From: Comamonas sp. lk
GTDB lineage: Bacteria > Pseudomonadota > Gammaproteobacteria > Burkholderiales > Burkholderiaceae_C
Direction of reading: 5' to 3'
DNA: 64,000 nt
Assembly: GCA_945860595.1 (NCBI GenBank)
Contig: CAMAQV010000002.1
Coordinates: 61,346-125,345, forward strand
A program made the translations under genes and the position numbers. Each line of letters starts with the position of its first letter. Position 1 is the stretch's first letter. The notes under the pieces were generated by a model, which was given only the letters and a program-made list of their open reading frames with translations, did no database searches and had not been told where the DNA came from. This document shows, piece by piece, positions 1-10,252 of this stretch.

Positions 1-1014
<1,014 letters not shown>

Positions 1015-1092
1015 TTCGGGCTTCCTTTTTCGGGTTGACGGGGTGCCGCATGGGTCTGGCTTGCGGCTCAATGTAGAACCATTATGAACTAG

Positions 1093-1110
1093 TGTCAACC
1101 TAAATTGACG
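1093..1110. promoter_or_regulatory. Putative PpsR/CrtJ operator (degenerate, TGT-N12-ACG) in bchF/aerR divergent intergenic region
   Basis: TGTCAACCTAAATTGACG, inverted repeat TGTCAA-N6-TTGACg. Confidence 0.6.
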
Positions 1111-1152
1111 TATTTTTTTTAATACAAAACTAGGGTTTTCCATGATTACAAG

Positions 1153-2007
1153 ATGGGCAAGCAACACCACACTTTTGTATCCGAAACCATGCAATCAAAG
1201 GAGTTGCGCATGCTCGACGCAGCGGTCAAACGACTTCCCCGCTTTCTCCTGGATATCGCGCCTATCCAGCGCCTCATCAATGGCCCGAGCCGCCTGCGTT
1301 TGGTGGCCAAGCCGGAGGCGCCCGAACAGTTGGCACATGCGCGCGCGCTGCTGGCTCTGGGCACCAGCCAGTGGTCTGAGTTGGCGCATGCAGCCACAGA
1401 TAGCCAGGACGCGACCCTGAACCTGCTGCGCGCCTGGCGCGACCAGGGTCGCAGCTGGCCCGACATTTACCTGCGCGGGATCAGCCCCACGGCCCAGCTG
1501 ATGGGTGACTGGTGGGGCGCGGATCGCATGGACTTTGCCAGTATGTCGATGGCCATGGTGCGCCTTCAGACGGCGATGTATGCGCTGAGCCCGGAATTCA
1601 TGGCGGGCTCCCGCCCGGTTCAGGGTGCGCCCAGACGGCTTTTGTTGGCCAATGCCGCCTCGCAGCACAGCTTGGGCAGCTTGATGGTTGCTGAGTTTTT
1701 CCGGCTGGCGGGCTGGCGGGTCAAGGCGGTGCACGCGCCCAGCGCGCAGGAGCTGTCACTAGCGCTGCAGTCCGACTGGTTTGACGTGCTGGGCGTGGGT
1801 ATTTCCATGGAACAACAGGTGCCGCAGGTCCAGCAAGCCTTGTCCGGGGCCCGCCAGCGCAGCGCCAACCCGGGCATCAAAATCATGTTGGGTGGGTTCT
1901 TGATTCAGCAACGCCCCGATTTGGTGCACGTTTTGGGCGCCGATTTTTCCGCCGATGCGGCGGATGAAGCCGTGCAGTCAGCCGAACGCTGGCTTGCCAT
2001 GAATTGA
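1153..2007 (+). CDS. ppaA: AerR/PpaA-family cobalamin-binding (SCHIC-like) photosynthesis regulator
   Basis: B12-binding-like protein directly upstream of ppsR; contains ANAASQHSLGSLMVAEFFRLAGWRV. Start may be ATG 1189. Confidence 0.82.
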   Translation: MGKQHHTFVSETMQSKELRMLDAAVKRLPRFLLDIAPIQRLINGPSRLRLVAKPEAPEQLAHARALLALGTSQWSELAHAATDSQDATLNLLRAWRDQGRSWPDIYLRGISPTAQLMGDWWGADRMDFASMSMAMVRLQTAMYALSPEFMAGSRPVQGAPRRLLLANAASQHSLGSLMVAEFFRLAGWRVKAVHAPSAQELSLALQSDWFDVLGVGISMEQQVPQVQQALSGARQRSANPGIKIMLGGFLIQQRPDLVHVLGADFSADAADEAVQSAERWLAMN

Positions 2008-2059
2008 CCTCTGGGCGCTATGGCCTCCGTCAATCTGTCAACATTTTGTTTTTTAGCAG

Positions 2060-2077
2060 TGTATTTTTTAGTTGACA
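2060..2077. promoter_or_regulatory. PpsR/CrtJ operator upstream of ppsR
   Basis: TGT-ATTTTTTAGTTG-ACA, exact TGT-N12-ACA. Confidence 0.7.
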
Positions 2078-2120
2078 CTACGTTTACAATAAACCTAACA
2101 ATACAACCAGTTGGTCAGCA

Positions 2121-3539
2121 GTGTCCAGCCCCGCTTTCTTGATCACTTACATGAAACTGCCCCCGATCGACGCTCACACGCTCGCATCCCTGATCGGAGT
2201 GACTTCGGACTTGGCTCTGGTCATCGACAAAGACGGCGTGGTGCAAGACGTCTCGGTGAAAAAAGATGATTTGGCCAGCCTGGCCTGCCACAACTGGGTC
2301 GGGCAGGCATGGATTGACACGGTCGCGGTGGACAGCCGCGGCAAAGTGCAGGACATGTTGGCTTCCGCCTCGGATGGTGCCGATTTGCGTTGGCGCCATG
2401 TGAATCACCCCTCGCCTAAGGGCGTCGATGTCCCCGTGCAATACGCATTGGTCAAGTTTGAATCGGACGGGCGGTTTTTGGCGCTGGGACGCGACATGGA
2501 GGCCTTGGCGGCACTGCAGCGCCGCCTGGTGGAAACCCAGCAGGCCATGGAGCGCGATTACCAGCGCCTGCGGCACATCGAAACCCGTTACCGCATTCTG
2601 TTTGACACCTCGATTGAGGCGGTCATGCTGGTGGAGTCGAACACGCTGCGCGTCACCGAAGTCAACCTCAGCGCCCAGGCGCTGCTCAAAGATGCCACCA
2701 AGCGTCTGGTCGGCCGCGAGGTCATGGAAGCCTTTGAGCCCTCGAGCCGCGAAGACATCCAGGCCCTGATGCGTATGGCCTACGCCACCGGCCGGGTCGA
2801 AATGCGTAAGGCGCGTTTCAGTGGCGCAGTGGCCGAGTGCACCGTCACGGCCACAGTGTTCCGCCAGGAAAGCGGGGCCCAATTCTTAGTGCGCCTCTTA
2901 CCACAGGAGTCTGCCAACGAGCAGGGCGGACAAGGGGTTGCGGCTTTGTTGTCCCAGGCCATGGAGCGTGCGCCGGACGGATTTGTGCTGACCGACCGCA
3001 GCGGCTCTATCAAGGCGGTCAATGCCGAGTTCATGTCCATCGTTGGCGCGACCGCCAGTTCGCAGTTGAACGGCCAGGCGCTGGAGCAGTGGTTTGTGCG
3101 CGGCGGCATTGACTGGGGCGTGCTCAATACCAATTTGCGCCAGCAAACGTCGGTGAAAGACTTTGCTACCAACTTGCTGGGCTTCACCGGTACGGCCGTG
3201 GCAGTGGAAATTGCCGCCCTCACCCTGCAATCGACGGAGAGCGAAGTTTTTTACGCTTTTTATGTGCGCGACGTGACCCGGCGTCAATTGCCAGAAGTAC
3301 GGGAAAGCTCGGGCATGTCGGATTCGGTGGCCCAGCTTGCCCGCCTGGTGGGTCGGCTTCCCATGAAAGACATCGTGGGCGAGACGGTGGACATGATTGA
3401 GCGCATGTGTATCAAGTCGGCCCTGGACCTGACCCACAACAACCGCGCCTCTGCGGCTGAAATGCTGGGTTTGTCGCGCCAGAGTCTGTACGTCAAGCTG
3501 CGCCGCCATGGCATGGTGTCGGAAGGCGAAGCCGAGTAG
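2121..3539 (+). CDS. ppsR: Transcriptional regulator PpsR/CrtJ (PAS domains + Fis-type HTH)
   Basis: C-terminus CIKSALDLTHNNRASAAEMLGLSRQSLYVKLRRHGM is the PpsR HTH including the redox-active Cys; PAS repeats. GTG start at 2121 or ATG at 2151. Confidence 0.93.
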   Translation: MSSPAFLITYMKLPPIDAHTLASLIGVTSDLALVIDKDGVVQDVSVKKDDLASLACHNWVGQAWIDTVAVDSRGKVQDMLASASDGADLRWRHVNHPSPKGVDVPVQYALVKFESDGRFLALGRDMEALAALQRRLVETQQAMERDYQRLRHIETRYRILFDTSIEAVMLVESNTLRVTEVNLSAQALLKDATKRLVGREVMEAFEPSSREDIQALMRMAYATGRVEMRKARFSGAVAECTVTATVFRQESGAQFLVRLLPQESANEQGGQGVAALLSQAMERAPDGFVLTDRSGSIKAVNAEFMSIVGATASSQLNGQALEQWFVRGGIDWGVLNTNLRQQTSVKDFATNLLGFTGTAVAVEIAALTLQSTESEVFYAFYVRDVTRRQLPEVRESSGMSDSVAQLARLVGRLPMKDIVGETVDMIERMCIKSALDLTHNNRASAAEMLGLSRQSLYVKLRRHGMVSEGEAE

Positions 3540-3597
3540 GCCCCGGCCGGAAAAGTCCGGGAAAATCGCTGGCGGCTGTAAAAAACCCGCAAATAAG

Positions 3598-3615
3598 TGT
3601 CAATCCCTATTGACA
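3598..3615. promoter_or_regulatory. PpsR/CrtJ operator upstream of bchG
   Basis: TGT-CAATCCCTATTG-ACA, exact TGT-N12-ACA, 28 bp upstream of the ATG. Confidence 0.75.
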
Positions 3616-3643
3616 TTCCAAAGTGTCATGCAAAACTGCTTGC

Positions 3644-4543
3644 ATGGATTACCCCAAATTGTCCACTGTCGCGGAGTTGCTCAAGCCGATCACCTGGTTC
3701 CCTCCGGTATGGGCATTCGCCTGCGGAGCGGTGTCCTCCGGGCGGTCGCTGAGCGACAACTGGACGCTGGTACTCGCCGGTTTGATTTTGACTGGGCCGC
3801 TGGTCTGCGCCAGCAGCCAGGCGGTGAATGATTGGTTTGACCGGCACGTAGACGCCATCAACGAGCCGCAGCGTCCCATTCCCTCGGGGCGTATGCCGGG
3901 GCGTTGGGGTCTGTACATCGCGGTGCTATGGACCGTGCTGTCGCTCTTGTGGGCGCAGGCTTTGGGGCCTTGGGGCTTGTACGCCTGCGGTCTGGCCTTG
4001 CTCTTGTCCTGGGCCTACAGCGCGCCACCTTTGCGCTTGAAAAACGACGGTTGGCTGGGTAACGCGGCCTGCGCCTTGAGCTACGAGGGCCTGGCCTGGA
4101 TCACCGGCGCGGCTGTCATGGTGGGCGGCATGATGCCCGCCTCGCCGATTGTGGTGCTGGCCTTGCTGTACAGCCTGGGTGCCCACGGCATCATGACGCT
4201 CAATGATTTCAAAGCGGTGCAAGGCGATTCGCAAATGGGTGTGCGGTCGCTGCCAGTGCAACTGGGCGTGGTCGGCGCTGCCAAGGCCGCATGCCTGGTC
4301 ATGCTGGTGCCGCAAGTGTGGGTGGCCTTGTTGCTGTTGCACTGGGGCGCGCCTTCGCATGCGCTCGCAGTGCTGCTGCTGATGCTGGCGCAGCTGCCTT
4401 TGATGCTTCGATTTATCCAATCTCCGGTTGAAAAAGCGCTGTCGGTCAGTGCTTTTGGTGTCCCGCTCTTCGTGGCCGGGATGATGGTCAGCGCCTGGGC
4501 CTTGCGCCTGGGCTATGGGATGCCACAAGGGCTTGCAGCATGA
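3644..4543 (+). CDS. bchG: Bacteriochlorophyll a synthase (UbiA family)
   Basis: MDYPKLSTVAELLKPITWFPPVWAFACGAVSSG...NDWFDRHVDAINEPQRPIPSGRMPG. Confidence 0.95.
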   Translation: MDYPKLSTVAELLKPITWFPPVWAFACGAVSSGRSLSDNWTLVLAGLILTGPLVCASSQAVNDWFDRHVDAINEPQRPIPSGRMPGRWGLYIAVLWTVLSLLWAQALGPWGLYACGLALLLSWAYSAPPLRLKNDGWLGNAACALSYEGLAWITGAAVMVGGMMPASPIVVLALLYSLGAHGIMTLNDFKAVQGDSQMGVRSLPVQLGVVGAAKAACLVMLVPQVWVALLLLHWGAPSHALAVLLLMLAQLPLMLRFIQSPVEKALSVSAFGVPLFVAGMMVSAWALRLGYGMPQGLAA

Positions 4544-4625
4544 ACCGCGCGCCAGCCCTGCGCCGCCCTTTTTGTGTTCTTTGTGCCTGTATTCACCCCC
4601 CTCACCTTTGGCAAGGAGCCACACT

Positions 4626-5819
4626 ATGCAAACCCAAGAATATGATGTCGTAGTCGTCGGCGGCGGACCCGCTGGCGCAACCGCTGCCGATGACCTGGCG
4701 CAAGAAGGCCGCACCGTGTTGCTGCTGGACCGCCAGGGCCGCACGAAACCCTGCGGCGGCGCGATCCCGCCGCGCCTGATCAAAGACTTCCAGATCCCTG
4801 ACCACCTGCTGGTGGCCAAGGCGCGTTGCGCGCGCATGATTTCGCCCAAGGACAAAAAAGTCGATATCCCGATTGAAAACGGCTTTGTCGGCATGGTCAA
4901 CCGCGACGAGTTTGACGAATGGCTGCGCGCGCGGGCGCAGGCCAATGGCGCGCAGCGCGTGCGGGCTGTGTTTGACAAGATCACCGAAGACGCCGACGGC
5001 GTGGCCCGTGTGCACTACACGCCCGCCGGTAAAAACGAAGACCATGCACCGGTCAGCGTGCGTGCCCGCTATGTGATTGGTGCGGACGGTGCCAAGTCCG
5101 AGGTGGCGCGCCAGACCATCGAGGGCTACGAGAAAACCAAGTACGTGTTCGCGTACCACGAGATCGTCAAGGCTCCGCAAGGCGACGCCAGCCACGACCC
5201 GAACCGCTGCGACGTCTACTACAACGGTTTGCTCTCGCCTGATTTTTACGGCTGGGTTTTCCCCCACGGCGACACCATGAGCATCGGCACCGGCAGCGCC
5301 GACAAGGGCTATTCCCTGCGTTCCGCCGTGGGCCGCCTGCGTGAATTGGGTGGTCTGGCGCACCTCGAGACCCTGCGCCGCGAGGGTGCGCCGATCCCGC
5401 TCAAGCCGCTGCCGCGCTGGGAAAACGGCCGTAATGTGGTGCTTGCAGGTGACGCCGCTGGTGTGGTGGCCCCGGCATCGGGTGAAGGCATTTACTACGC
5501 CATGTTCGGTGGCCGTGTTGCCGCGCACGCGGTGAACCAGGCCATCATCCACAACAACCCGGCCATGTTGAAACAAGCCCGTAAGCAGTTCATGCGCTTG
5601 CATGGCAAAGTCTTTTGGGTGCTGGGTATATTGCAGTACTTCTGGTACCAGAATGACAAGCGGCGCGAGCGCTTCGTCAAAATCTGCGAAGACAAAGATG
5701 TGCAGCAACTGACCTTCGAGTCCTACATGAACAAAGAGCTGGTGCGCAAGAAACCCATGGCCCACGTGCGCATCTTCTTCAAAGACCTGGCGCATCTGTT
5801 CGGGATGGCCCGGGCTTGA
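4626..5819 (+). CDS. bchP: Geranylgeranyl (bacterio)chlorophyll reductase
   Basis: MQTQEYDVVVVGGGPAGATAADDLAQEGRTVLLLDRQGRTKPCGGAIPPRLIKDF; follows bchG. Confidence 0.95.
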   Translation: MQTQEYDVVVVGGGPAGATAADDLAQEGRTVLLLDRQGRTKPCGGAIPPRLIKDFQIPDHLLVAKARCARMISPKDKKVDIPIENGFVGMVNRDEFDEWLRARAQANGAQRVRAVFDKITEDADGVARVHYTPAGKNEDHAPVSVRARYVIGADGAKSEVARQTIEGYEKTKYVFAYHEIVKAPQGDASHDPNRCDVYYNGLLSPDFYGWVFPHGDTMSIGTGSADKGYSLRSAVGRLRELGGLAHLETLRREGAPIPLKPLPRWENGRNVVLAGDAAGVVAPASGEGIYYAMFGGRVAAHAVNQAIIHNNPAMLKQARKQFMRLHGKVFWVLGILQYFWYQNDKRRERFVKICEDKDVQQLTFESYMNKELVRKKPMAHVRIFFKDLAHLFGMARA

Positions 5820-6313
5820 TTTTTAAGGGGCCACGCCCGCCGCTGTGGCCCGGCCTGCCGCTGGCGTTCGCGCTCAGTTTGGGCGTCGCTGCGGTGGGCG
5901 GTTCGCTGACCGATATAGGGCCCTGGTACCTGGCCTTGCGCCAACCCGACTGGAAGCCGCCGGATATCGCCTTTGGCCCGATTTGGACCACGATTTTCAC
6001 GCTCTGCGCAGTCAGCGGCTGGCTCGCCTGGTATGCCGCAGTGAGCCGCTCGGAGCGCCGCGCCATAGTCAGCGTCTTTGCCTGTAATGCCGTGTGCAAC
6101 GTGCTGTGGAGTTACCTGTATTTCACCGTGCAGCGGCCCGACTGGGCTTTGCTGGAATGGATGGCTTTATGGCTGTCGGTGCTGGCCGTGGTGCGGGTCT
6201 TGCGCCGTATCGAGCCGGCGGCGGGCTGGATGAATCTGCCCTACCTCGTGTGGGTCAGCGCGGCCGGTCTTTTGAATCTGACCACGGTGCAGCTCAACGG
6301 CCCGTTTGGCTGA
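5816..6313 (+). CDS. tspO: TspO/MBR-family tryptophan-rich sensory protein
   Basis: Five-TM TspO pattern (WYLALRQPDWKPPDIAFGPIWTTIFTLCAVSGWLAW...NVLWSYLYF); ATGA overlap with bchP. Confidence 0.9.
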   Translation: MIFKGPRPPLWPGLPLAFALSLGVAAVGGSLTDIGPWYLALRQPDWKPPDIAFGPIWTTIFTLCAVSGWLAWYAAVSRSERRAIVSVFACNAVCNVLWSYLYFTVQRPDWALLEWMALWLSVLAVVRVLRRIEPAAGWMNLPYLVWVSAAGLLNLTTVQLNGPFG

Positions 6314-7208
6314 GCGATTCGAGCGCCCAGCTGCGGATGTAGTCGGCTACCAAAGCGGGTGCTTCTTCGTGCGCCAGATGGCCCAACTCGGGCACGGTGA
6401 TGCCGCGCGCGTGCGCCAGCACCGCGTAGGTGCGCCCGGACCAGCTGGTCGGAACGGTGGTGTCGCGACCGCCCAGATGCAGAAAAACCGGGCCGCGCAG
6501 CTCCGGCATACGCCGCCCCAGCGCGCCCATGTCCCATGCCGCCATCATGGCCAACACACCGCGTACATGCGCCGGTTGTCGAATCAGTCGCGCGTAATAG
6601 TCCACGCCCTGCGCGTTGAGCCGCGAACCGGTTTCGTCCACCAGCTTTTTGACCACCCCCGGGCGCTTTCCGTGGCGTGCAATCCACAGCGCAGACAGTG
6701 GATTGAGGGCCAGCACCTTGGCCGCTGCCGGGAACATCCAGCTGGCCATGCCGGGTATGGGCAGCCAGGCCGGATTCAGCCCGATCAGCGTGGGGCTGCG
6801 CGCTACCGTGTGGTTGTGGCGGTCCAGCACCCATTGCGCGGCCACCGCGCCCCCTGCGGAGTGGCCGACGACCACCTGGGGCTGCAGCCCCAGTGCGCGC
6901 AGCAAATCGTCCAAGGCGTCCGCCATCTCGCGCAGGCCTGGCCGCCAGCTGGGGGCGATGTGGCTGAGCGCGTGGCCTGGCAGGTCCGGGCAGACCACGG
7001 TGAAATCCGCGCTCAGTGTGGGCAACAAATCCCGCCAGGTATGGGTGGACGCGCCCGCACCGTGCAGCAGCAGCAGCACCGGCCCGCTGCCCGCAATCTG
7101 CACATGCCAGCGCACGCCCGGCGTTTGCACAAAGCGGCTGCAGTCCATATGCGGCCAGTCCGGGCCCAGATCAGCAGCTTGCAGCGGCGGGTACAGCCCA
7201 TCTAGCAC
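6294..7208 (-). CDS. bchO: Alpha/beta hydrolase BchO, putative magnesium chelatase accessory protein
   Basis: LLLLHGAGASTHTWRDLLPTLSADFTVVCPDLPGHALS...VVGHSAGGAVA; downstream of bchID. Confidence 0.9.
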   Translation of the reverse strand: MLDGLYPPLQAADLGPDWPHMDCSRFVQTPGVRWHVQIAGSGPVLLLLHGAGASTHTWRDLLPTLSADFTVVCPDLPGHALSHIAPSWRPGLREMADALDDLLRALGLQPQVVVGHSAGGAVAAQWVLDRHNHTVARSPTLIGLNPAWLPIPGMASWMFPAAAKVLALNPLSALWIARHGKRPGVVKKLVDETGSRLNAQGVDYYARLIRQPAHVRGVLAMMAAWDMGALGRRMPELRGPVFLHLGGRDTTVPTSWSGRTYAVLAHARGITVPELGHLAHEEAPALVADYIRSWALESLSQTGR

Positions 7209-7214
7209 CGTAGT

Positions 7215-9092
7215 TCAGCTCCGCAGGGTTTGCATGGCGGCAGCCATGCGTTGCGCCTGCACATAGGGCATAGGAAGGTACTGCGCGCCCATGGTGCGCG
7301 CCAGCGCCTGGGCCAGTGGTTCGGGTTTGGGCGCGGTATCAATCCACAGCGCCGCCCAGGGGCTCAGGGCCCAGCGTTGTGCCAGGGCCAGGGCGTCGGC
7401 ACCGGCCTGTGCGCGTCCACCCAGACCGGCCAAATCGATGTTGGCGCGCCCATCGCTGAGGACCACCAGGCTGGGCGTCATGCCCGCACGCTGCACCTGC
7501 ATGGCCTGCTCAAGACCGCGCTGCAGCGCCAGGGCCAGCGGTGTGCCGCCGCCGCCGGGTAAGCCCGCCAGTGCACGCTTGGCTCGCACCAGCGAGCGCG
7601 TGGGCGGCAGCAAAACCTCGGCCTTGGCGCCGCGAAAAGCCAGCACGCAGACACTGTCGCGCCGCGCGTAGGATTGTTGCAGGAGGATTTCCACCGCGCC
7701 CTTGGCCTCGGCCAGCCGCTCCAGCGCCGCCGAGCCCGAGGCGTCGATGGCGAATATCAGGCAGGAGGGGCTGCGCTGTTCAAAGCGTTGGATATGGAAG
7801 TCCTCGGGCCACAGGCTGATGCGATTGCGCGCAACGGCGGGGGAGCTAGCCGGCGTGCGGCGCAGTTTTTGTTTGGGCGCTGCCGCGCGCAGCGTGGCCA
7901 GCAGGTGCAGGCGCGCCCCGGCGTGGGGTTTGCCCGCGCGCGGGCTCAAGGGGCGGCCGCGCATCTTGTGTTTTTGTGCCTGTCCGCTGCTGCCGCTTTG
8001 GGCCGCGCGCACGCCTTTCAATGCGTTCTGGCGCTGCAGCAGCATGCGGTCCAGCAGGTGCGGCGGCAGGGCGGCTACGGCGGCGGCAATCAGCATCTCG
8101 GCGAGTTCCTGGTCGGACGGCATCTCAGGCTGCTCGGACTCGCCCTGTTCATCGGGTGGCGGTGGCGCAGGGGTGTCATCGTCCTGCGGCTCCTCCTGCG
8201 CAGGTGGCTCCTGGGGTGGTGGCGGTTCACTGTCGGTTGATTCGGGCGGCGGTTCCTGGGGTGCTGGTACGACGGTTGCGCGCGGGGCCAGCACCCAGCG
8301 TGCGGCCAACGCCAGGTCTTCCTGCGCCACGGCCTCGCGCTGGTTCAGCGCCGCATGTACGCGTGCCACCTGTACTGCCAGCAAAGGCGCGCGCAAACTG
8401 TCAATGCCCAGTGCCAGCGCGGCCTGGCACAGCGCGCCCACGTCCTGGTCCTGGACGCCGACTTTTTTCAGGTCGGATTGGGTGCGGGCCAGCTCCTCGG
8501 GGCTGAGCAGTTCCAGGGTGTTTAGGCTATCGAAGCGGCTGACTGTGTCCAGGCTGATCCAGACCCCCAGGCGCTCGGAAAGGGCCGGGGCCAGGCCTGG
8601 CTCGTCTTCGCCTGATTCGTCCAATGCCACGATGCCAAAGCGGCAGTCCTGCTCGCCCTGCCTGTGGCGGATGCGGCCACGCTCCAGCGTGTAGAGCATT
8701 TGCGCCGCTGTGCCCACGCTCAGGCGTTCGGCCATGGCCAGCGCGACGATGCCGCCGTGGGCCGTGGCCAGCACGCCGTCTTGCCACTGGAGTGCGCCAG
8801 TTTGCAGCGTATGGGTGAGATCGGTGCCGCCCAGCAGGCGTTCGGAGTCGATGTGGTGGGGTACTTTGACCAGTGGGCGTGGTCCTAAAGCGCGGGCCAA
8901 TTGCGCCAGCCAGGCTTCGCGCACCGGCCCATGCCCGGCGCGCAGCCAGACGCCGCCAAAACCGACCGGATCCACCTGTAGCGCCAGCAGCAGCAGCTGT
9001 GCGTCGCTCCAAATGGCCGATGGCGGCGCGTCCTGCTGCGCGTCACCGGCTGCGGGCGGGGTGAGAGTGCCGAGGTCCTGTGTCATGCGCAC
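7215..9092 (-). CDS. bchD: Magnesium chelatase subunit D
   Basis: AAA-like N-terminus, acidic/Pro-rich linker, C-terminal VWA/MIDAS domain (FAIDASGSAALERLAEAKGAVEILLQQSYARRDSVCVLAFRG). Confidence 0.95.
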   Translation of the reverse strand: MRMTQDLGTLTPPAAGDAQQDAPPSAIWSDAQLLLLALQVDPVGFGGVWLRAGHGPVREAWLAQLARALGPRPLVKVPHHIDSERLLGGTDLTHTLQTGALQWQDGVLATAHGGIVALAMAERLSVGTAAQMLYTLERGRIRHRQGEQDCRFGIVALDESGEDEPGLAPALSERLGVWISLDTVSRFDSLNTLELLSPEELARTQSDLKKVGVQDQDVGALCQAALALGIDSLRAPLLAVQVARVHAALNQREAVAQEDLALAARWVLAPRATVVPAPQEPPPESTDSEPPPPQEPPAQEEPQDDDTPAPPPPDEQGESEQPEMPSDQELAEMLIAAAVAALPPHLLDRMLLQRQNALKGVRAAQSGSSGQAQKHKMRGRPLSPRAGKPHAGARLHLLATLRAAAPKQKLRRTPASSPAVARNRISLWPEDFHIQRFEQRSPSCLIFAIDASGSAALERLAEAKGAVEILLQQSYARRDSVCVLAFRGAKAEVLLPPTRSLVRAKRALAGLPGGGGTPLALALQRGLEQAMQVQRAGMTPSLVVLSDGRANIDLAGLGGRAQAGADALALAQRWALSPWAALWIDTAPKPEPLAQALARTMGAQYLPMPYVQAQRMAAAMQTLRS

Positions 9093-9124
9093 CAGATGCC
9101 GGGTATGCCGGAAACAGGCCGGAT

Positions 9125-10207
9125 TCAGCCCTGCGCGGCCGCCGGGTGCGCCCCAGCGGCTCGCACGGCTTGGGCCGCATCGCTGCCCAGCACCTCGTCC
9201 ATGGCACGTTGCACCCGCACGCTGGAGCCGGTGTCGTCCAGCGGGTTGCGCCGCAGGCGGTGGCGCAGCACCATGGGCGCGATTTCGCGCAGATGCGCCA
9301 GCGTCACTTTTTTCGCGCCACGCAAGGCGGCCATGGCGCGGGTGGTGCGCAAGAGCGTGAGCTCAGCGCGCAGTCCGTCGGTGCCCAGTTTCTGGCAGAG
9401 CGCGGCGCACAGGTGCAGCAAGTCGTCGCCCACTTCCAGGCGGTTCAGCGCGCTGCGGGCTTTGAGAATGTTTTTGCGCAGTTTCTGGTTCTCGGCCTCC
9501 CACTCGGCGCGAAAACCGGCCGGGTCGCGTTCGAATGCATCGCGGCGCTTGATCACCTGCACGCGCAGGGCCAGGTCTTGCGGTGTGCGGACTTCCACGG
9601 ACAGGCCAAAACGGTCCAGCAACTGCGGGCGCAACTCGCCCTCTTCGGGGTTGCCGCTGCCCACCAGCACAAAGCGGGCGGGGTGGCGCACGCTCAGGCC
9701 CTCGCGCTCGACCAGGTTCTCACCGGAGGCGGCTACGTCAATCAGCAGGTCGACCAGATGGTCCTCCAGCAGATTGACCTCGTCGATGTACAAAAAGCCC
9801 CGGTTCGCCTGCGCCAGCAGGCCGGGCGCAAATTCCTTGACGCCCTGCGTCAGCGCTTTTTCCAGGTCGAGTGCGCCGACCACGCGGTCTTCGGTTGCGC
9901 CCAAAGGCAGATCGACCACCGGCACCGGGCGCTCCAGGGTTGGGAGTTTTTTGCCCGATGCCGCGCGCGCCGCCTGGCATTGCGCGCAGGGATTTTTGGC
10001 CAAGGGGTCGCAGCCATAGGGGCAGCCTTGCACGACTTGGATGGGCGGCAGCAAATCGGCCAGGGCCCGCACCGCAGTGGATTTGCCGGTACCCCGGTCT
10101 CCGAGCACCAGCACGCCGCCAATGCTGGGGTCGACGGCCACCACCTGGATCGCCAACGTCATTTCTTCCTGGCCAACAATGGCCGCAAAAGGGAAAGTCA
10201 ATGCCAT
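9125..10207 (-). CDS. bchI: Magnesium chelatase ATPase subunit I
   Basis: MALTFPFAAIVGQEEMTLAIQVVAVDPSIGGVLVLGDRGTGKSTAVRALADLLP. Confidence 0.96.
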   Translation of the reverse strand: MALTFPFAAIVGQEEMTLAIQVVAVDPSIGGVLVLGDRGTGKSTAVRALADLLPPIQVVQGCPYGCDPLAKNPCAQCQAARAASGKKLPTLERPVPVVDLPLGATEDRVVGALDLEKALTQGVKEFAPGLLAQANRGFLYIDEVNLLEDHLVDLLIDVAASGENLVEREGLSVRHPARFVLVGSGNPEEGELRPQLLDRFGLSVEVRTPQDLALRVQVIKRRDAFERDPAGFRAEWEAENQKLRKNILKARSALNRLEVGDDLLHLCAALCQKLGTDGLRAELTLLRTTRAMAALRGAKKVTLAHLREIAPMVLRHRLRRNPLDDTGSSVRVQRAMDEVLGSDAAQAVRAAGAHPAAAQG

Positions 10208-10252
10208 GCGGGTTCTCTCGTTTTCTCGGTTGAGGGCATCGGTGCAGTCGGT

